This document shows, in pieces, positions 61,425 through 64,000 of a stretch of 64,000 nt of DNA. The DNA is from DATCKG01 sp036562385. Its GTDB lineage: Bacteria; Bacillota; Sulfobacillia; Symbiobacteriales; Symbiobacteriaceae. The stretch covers positions 1 to 64,000 of the forward strand of contig DATCKG010000112.1 in the NCBI GenBank assembly GCA_036562385.1, read 5' to 3'. The notes under the pieces are model-generated. The model was not told the DNA's origin. It did no database searches and saw only the letters and a program-made list of their open reading frames with translations. Made by a program: the position numbers and the translations under genes. Each line of letters starts with the position of its first letter. The stretch's first letter is position 1.

Positions 61425-62413
61425 GGAAGGTCACCCCCTGAACGCACCGTAATCGGCGTTTCGATGACGGACGCAGGGCGGATATCCCGCCGGAGGTAAG
61501 CTTCCAGTGCCTCCACCGCGTACCGGCCCATCAGGTCAGGGGCCTGCTGGACCATCACGTGAACCGTGCCCCGGGCCAGGTAATCATCAGGCTCCACCAG
61601 GTAGTCCCATCCGACCACAAAAACGGGGTGGTCTCCCTCAACCCGGGCGACGCTCTGGACCACCCCCAGCGTTGCCACCGCGGAGGTGGCATAGACCACG
61701 GTGATCTCCGGATGCTCCCGAAGCATCTGCAGCGCGGAGGTGCCGGCTAGTGTCCGATTCAGTTCGGTGGTCACCACCGCGGCAATCCGGGCGCCGGGGG
61801 TGCTCTCCACCACCTCCCGGAACGCCTGCACCCGCTGGTCCTGCTCCAGAGGCACCAGGTTGTCCCGGACAATCCCCACCACGGCCTGTCCCCGGGTCCG
61901 CATCAGCAGATCCTCCGCCACAAAGCGGCCCGCGGTCCGGTTGTCGGTACCCACGAAGGCCAGGCGGCGCCGGGGCTGCTCGGCTGACTCGGGCTGATCG
62001 GTGTCCACGGTGATGACCGGGATGCCCCGGTCCGTGGCCCGGGCAATGGCCTGGTTCACCCGTGTGTCCGCCAGCCCCTGGGTAATGATGCCGTCCACCT
62101 GGGAGGCCGCGGCCATATCCAGCAGCGTCACCAGTTCCTCCAGGGAGGCCCGGCGAGGCCCCATATACTCCACGCTGACCCCCAGTTCCGAGGCCGCTTC
62201 CCGGGCGCCGGCGGCCACCCGCTGCCAGACGGGATGATCATACAGCGGGGCAACGATGACGAACCGAAGGGTATCACCCTCCCGGGCAACGGGATAGGGC
62301 GTGGCCAGGATCGGCTGGCGGAGCAAGGCCAGGTTCCCTCCCACGGCCCCCACCACCAGGAGCAGCAGCAAAACGGAAATGACGCGCACGATCCGCTGGG
62401 GCGATGGTCTCAT
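61418..62413 (-). CDS. Membrane-anchored sugar-binding sensor protein (XylFII/RbsB-like)
   Basis: This 331-residue protein has one uncleaved-looking N-terminal span (IVRVISVLLLLLVVGAVGGNLALL) and then a type I periplasmic-binding fold (RFVIVAPLYDHPVWQRVAAGAREAA-like start, VDGIITQGLADTRVNQAI, GIPVITVDTDQP). The ATG at 62413 is chosen because GGGAGGG precedes it at 8 nt; the frame from 62485 has none. As first gene of an operon with kinase and regulator, it probably binds a sugar outside the cell and modulates the kinase, as in the XylFII-LytS-YesN systems of Clostridium. Confidence 0.82.
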   Translation of the reverse strand: MRPSPQRIVRVISVLLLLLVVGAVGGNLALLRQPILATPYPVAREGDTLRFVIVAPLYDHPVWQRVAAGAREAASELGVSVEYMGPRRASLEELVTLLDMAAASQVDGIITQGLADTRVNQAIARATDRGIPVITVDTDQPESAEQPRRRLAFVGTDNRTAGRFVAEDLLMRTRGQAVVGIVRDNLVPLEQDQRVQAFREVVESTPGARIAAVVTTELNRTLAGTSALQMLREHPEITVVYATSAVATLGVVQSVARVEGDHPVFVVGWDYLVEPDDYLARGTVHVMVQQAPDLMGRYAVEALEAYLRRDIRPASVIETPITVRSGGDLPW

Positions 62414-62456
62414 ACCGGGTTTCCCTCCCGGGCGACCATGCAAGGCCGCAATCAAC

Positions 62457-62504
62457 CGGTTCACCAGTGAACCGTCCTGGTTCATGACAATGAATGTTTC
62501 ATTA
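62457..62504. promoter_or_regulatory. Two palindromes upstream of the sensor operon
   Basis: CGGTTCACCAGTGAACCG (62457-62474) is a perfect 18-bp palindrome, and AATGAATGTTTCATT (62490-62504) is a shorter one (6-bp arms). Both lie 44-90 nt upstream of the start codon, where an operator or autoregulatory AraC-type site is expected. No clear -35/-10 pair is visible nearby. Confidence 0.5.
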
Positions 62505-62545
62505 GTGTTACGGGCGATTCCTGCCCGCAGCCCGGCCGGGATGAC

Positions 62546-62586
62546 AAAGCGCTGCGGCCTGCCCCACTCAGGACAGGCCGCAGCGC
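62546..62586 (-). terminator. Terminator of the class III aminotransferase gene
   Basis: GCGCTGCGGCCTG (62549-62561) pairs perfectly with CAGGCCGCAGCGC (62574-62586). On the minus strand it is followed by TTTGTC. It separates the aminotransferase from the sensor operon. Confidence 0.85.
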
Positions 62587-62594
62587 TCCACTTC

Positions 62595-63938
62595 CTACCG
62601 CCGCCGGTCGCCTTCGGACCGGATGGCCCGGTCCAGGATGTCTACCATGCGGTCCGCCTCCTCCTCGGTGAGAACCAGAGGCGGCGTCAGGTTGATGGTG
62701 TCCCGGTAAGGCGCCACGCCGATGATCAGCCCTTCCCGGAGGCAAGCCGCCTCCACGGCGAAGCCGATGGCCGGGGTGCCCCCGAACCGTTCCCGGGTCT
62801 TGCGGTCCCGGACCAACTCGAGGCCGATCATCAGCCCCTTGCCCCGCACCTCGCCGATGTACGGGTTCTCCCGCTCCCGGAAGCGCTGAACAATCCGCTC
62901 GCCCAAGGCCGCGGCTCGCTGGGCCAGCCGCTCCTCCCGGTAAATCGCGATGTTGGCCAGGGCCGCCGCGCAGCAGGCCGGATGGCCGGCGTAGGTAAAG
63001 CCGTGGGTAAAGGGCAGGTCGGCGTCGGCGATGGCCTGGATCACCCGGTCGTGGACCAGCACGGCGCCCAGGGGCAGGTAACCGCTGGTGAGCCCTTTGG
63101 CGCTGCAGATCAGATCCGGCACGGCGCCGTAGTGGTTCACGGCCCAGTCCGCACCGGTGCGGCCGAAGCCGGTCATCACCTCGTCCGCGATCCAGAGAAT
63201 ATCGTAGCGGTCGCAGATCCGGCGAACGTGCTGCCAGTAGTCATCCGGTGGAATGATGGTGCCCCCCACCCCCAGGATGGGCTCTGCCAGGAAGGCCGCC
63301 ACCGTCTCCGGCCCCTCCTGCAGGATCCGCTCTTCCAGCAGCGAGGCGTACCGGGCGCCGGCCTCCGGGTCGTCGTAGCCCCAGCGCCCTTCGAAGCGAT
63401 CCGGGGCGGGGATGTGGCAGAAGCCAGGCACCAGGGGACCGAACCCTTCCTTGTGGGCGGCCATGCCGGTGGCCGAAAGGGCGCCGAAGGTGTTGCCATG
63501 ATAGCCCAGATCCAGGCAGATAATCTTGTGCCCCTGGGACCGGCCCCGGGCCCGCTGGTAGAGGCGGGCAAACTTCACCGCCGTCTCCACGGACTCGGCC
63601 CCGCCCAGGGTGAAGAAGACCTTGTTCAGCCCTTCCGGGGCCATGGCCGCCAGTTCCGCCGCCAGCTTCACCGCCGGCTCGTTGCTGAACTGGAAATAGG
63701 TGTGGTAATACATCAGCCGCTCCATCTGGCGGGCCGCCGCCCGGGCCGGCTCCAGACGCCCGTAGCCGATGTTGACCAGCCCCAGGCCGCCCTGGGCGTC
63801 CAGGTAGGCCTTCCCCTCGGTGTCATAGACCGTGGAACCCTCGCCCCGGACGATGACCACAGGACCCCGCCGGGAGGGCTCCCGAAGCGGAATTTCGCAG
63901 TGAATCAGGTGCTGCAGGTCCAGTTGACGCAGGTCCAC
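62595..63938 (-). CDS. Class III (omega) aminotransferase
   Basis: This is a 447-residue PLP enzyme of the class III family. The PLP lysine lies in LICSAKGLTSGYLPLGA near residue 278, and the aspartate that pairs with the pyridine nitrogen lies in ILWIADEVMTGFGRTG near 244. Relatives act on 4-aminobutyrate, beta-alanine, taurine or putrescine; the precise substrate is not readable. The GTG at 63938 (VDLRQLDLQ) is chosen because GGGAGG precedes it at 7 nt, whereas the ATG five codons earlier has no ribosome site. The upstream region continues outside the window. Confidence 0.87.
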   Translation of the reverse strand: MDLRQLDLQHLIHCEIPLREPSRRGPVVIVRGEGSTVYDTEGKAYLDAQGGLGLVNIGYGRLEPARAAARQMERLMYYHTYFQFSNEPAVKLAAELAAMAPEGLNKVFFTLGGAESVETAVKFARLYQRARGRSQGHKIICLDLGYHGNTFGALSATGMAAHKEGFGPLVPGFCHIPAPDRFEGRWGYDDPEAGARYASLLEERILQEGPETVAAFLAEPILGVGGTIIPPDDYWQHVRRICDRYDILWIADEVMTGFGRTGADWAVNHYGAVPDLICSAKGLTSGYLPLGAVLVHDRVIQAIADADLPFTHGFTYAGHPACCAAALANIAIYREERLAQRAAALGERIVQRFRERENPYIGEVRGKGLMIGLELVRDRKTRERFGGTPAIGFAVEAACLREGLIIGVAPYRDTINLTPPLVLTEEEADRMVDILDRAIRSEGDRRR

Positions 63939-64000
63939 GCCGATCCCTCCCATGAGTGCGGTTCCGGCCGTCAGGGGCCGGGCGGTTCCTCGATGTCCAC

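Noticed and set aside
63971..64000. Possible C-terminal end of a further minus-strand gene (VDIEEPPGP then stop)
   Set aside because: Ten codons at the window edge are too few to support a gene.

Overview
The window is about 64 kb of high-GC DNA, densely packed with genes. It reads like a chromosomal segment of a spore-forming, thermophile-type Firmicute such as Symbiobacterium; that assignment is inference. The supporting signs are strong AGGAGG-type ribosome binding sites with many GTG and TTG starts, a gamma-type spore protein (45461-45709), a PerR-like Fur regulator next to a P1B-4 ATPase, YesM/YesN-type sugar sensing, futalosine-route menaquinone genes, and a bacterial class C group II intron placed directly after a transcription terminator.

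Layout. 1-331 is the 5' part of a group IIC intron on the minus strand. 382-6705 (minus) is an amino-acid ABC transporter with an aminotransferase, followed by the lactate-utilisation genes lutA-lutB-lutC. A Nudix hydrolase follows at 6798-7310. 7483-15626 (minus) is a complete sugar utilisation operon: ROK regulator, binding lipoprotein, two permeases, ATPase and a debranching-type glycoside hydrolase. queG and erpA lie at 15907-17510. 17641-21460 (minus) is a cobalamin uptake and salvage operon under a B12 riboswitch with a terminator. mqnC and mqnE (21494-23706) and a GldA/GldFG-type ABC exporter (23818-26828) follow, then a YbjN-like protein, a DUF169 protein and glycolate-oxidase-type glcF/glcD.

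31-36 kb holds a secreted stalk-domain protein, a YitT protein, a FabG-like reductase and a membrane-anchored glutamate-synthase-domain protein. 36.04-37.2 kb is gene-poor. It contains tandem hairpins and eroded sequence, then a lower-GC cassette: a strong promoter, a 27-codon leader ORF, a 14-bp terminator stem and an MFS exporter gene. This is the most interesting locus in the window and looks like a ribosome-controlled attenuator of a drug-efflux gene. 38.6-51.8 kb has a ferredoxin-NADP reductase, a degenerate HAD protein, two lineage-specific exported proteins, an amidohydrolase, a type II NADH dehydrogenase, the spore protein, tetR-fabF, an M48 protease, and the perR-like gene with its P1B-4 (PfeT/ZosA-like) ATPase.

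51.9-64 kb (minus) holds an S9 peptidase, a second sugar ABC transporter, a XylF-type binding protein, a three-component sugar sensor (anchored binding protein, histidine kinase, AraC-type response regulator) and a class III aminotransferase.

Regulatory logic: each of the three ABC operons has a stem-loop between the binding-protein gene and the first permease gene, consistent with higher expression of the binding protein. Sugar sensing is encoded beside each sugar transporter: ROK for the first, and the binding protein/kinase/regulator set for the second. No rRNA or tRNA genes, CRISPR arrays or insertion-sequence transposases were recognised.
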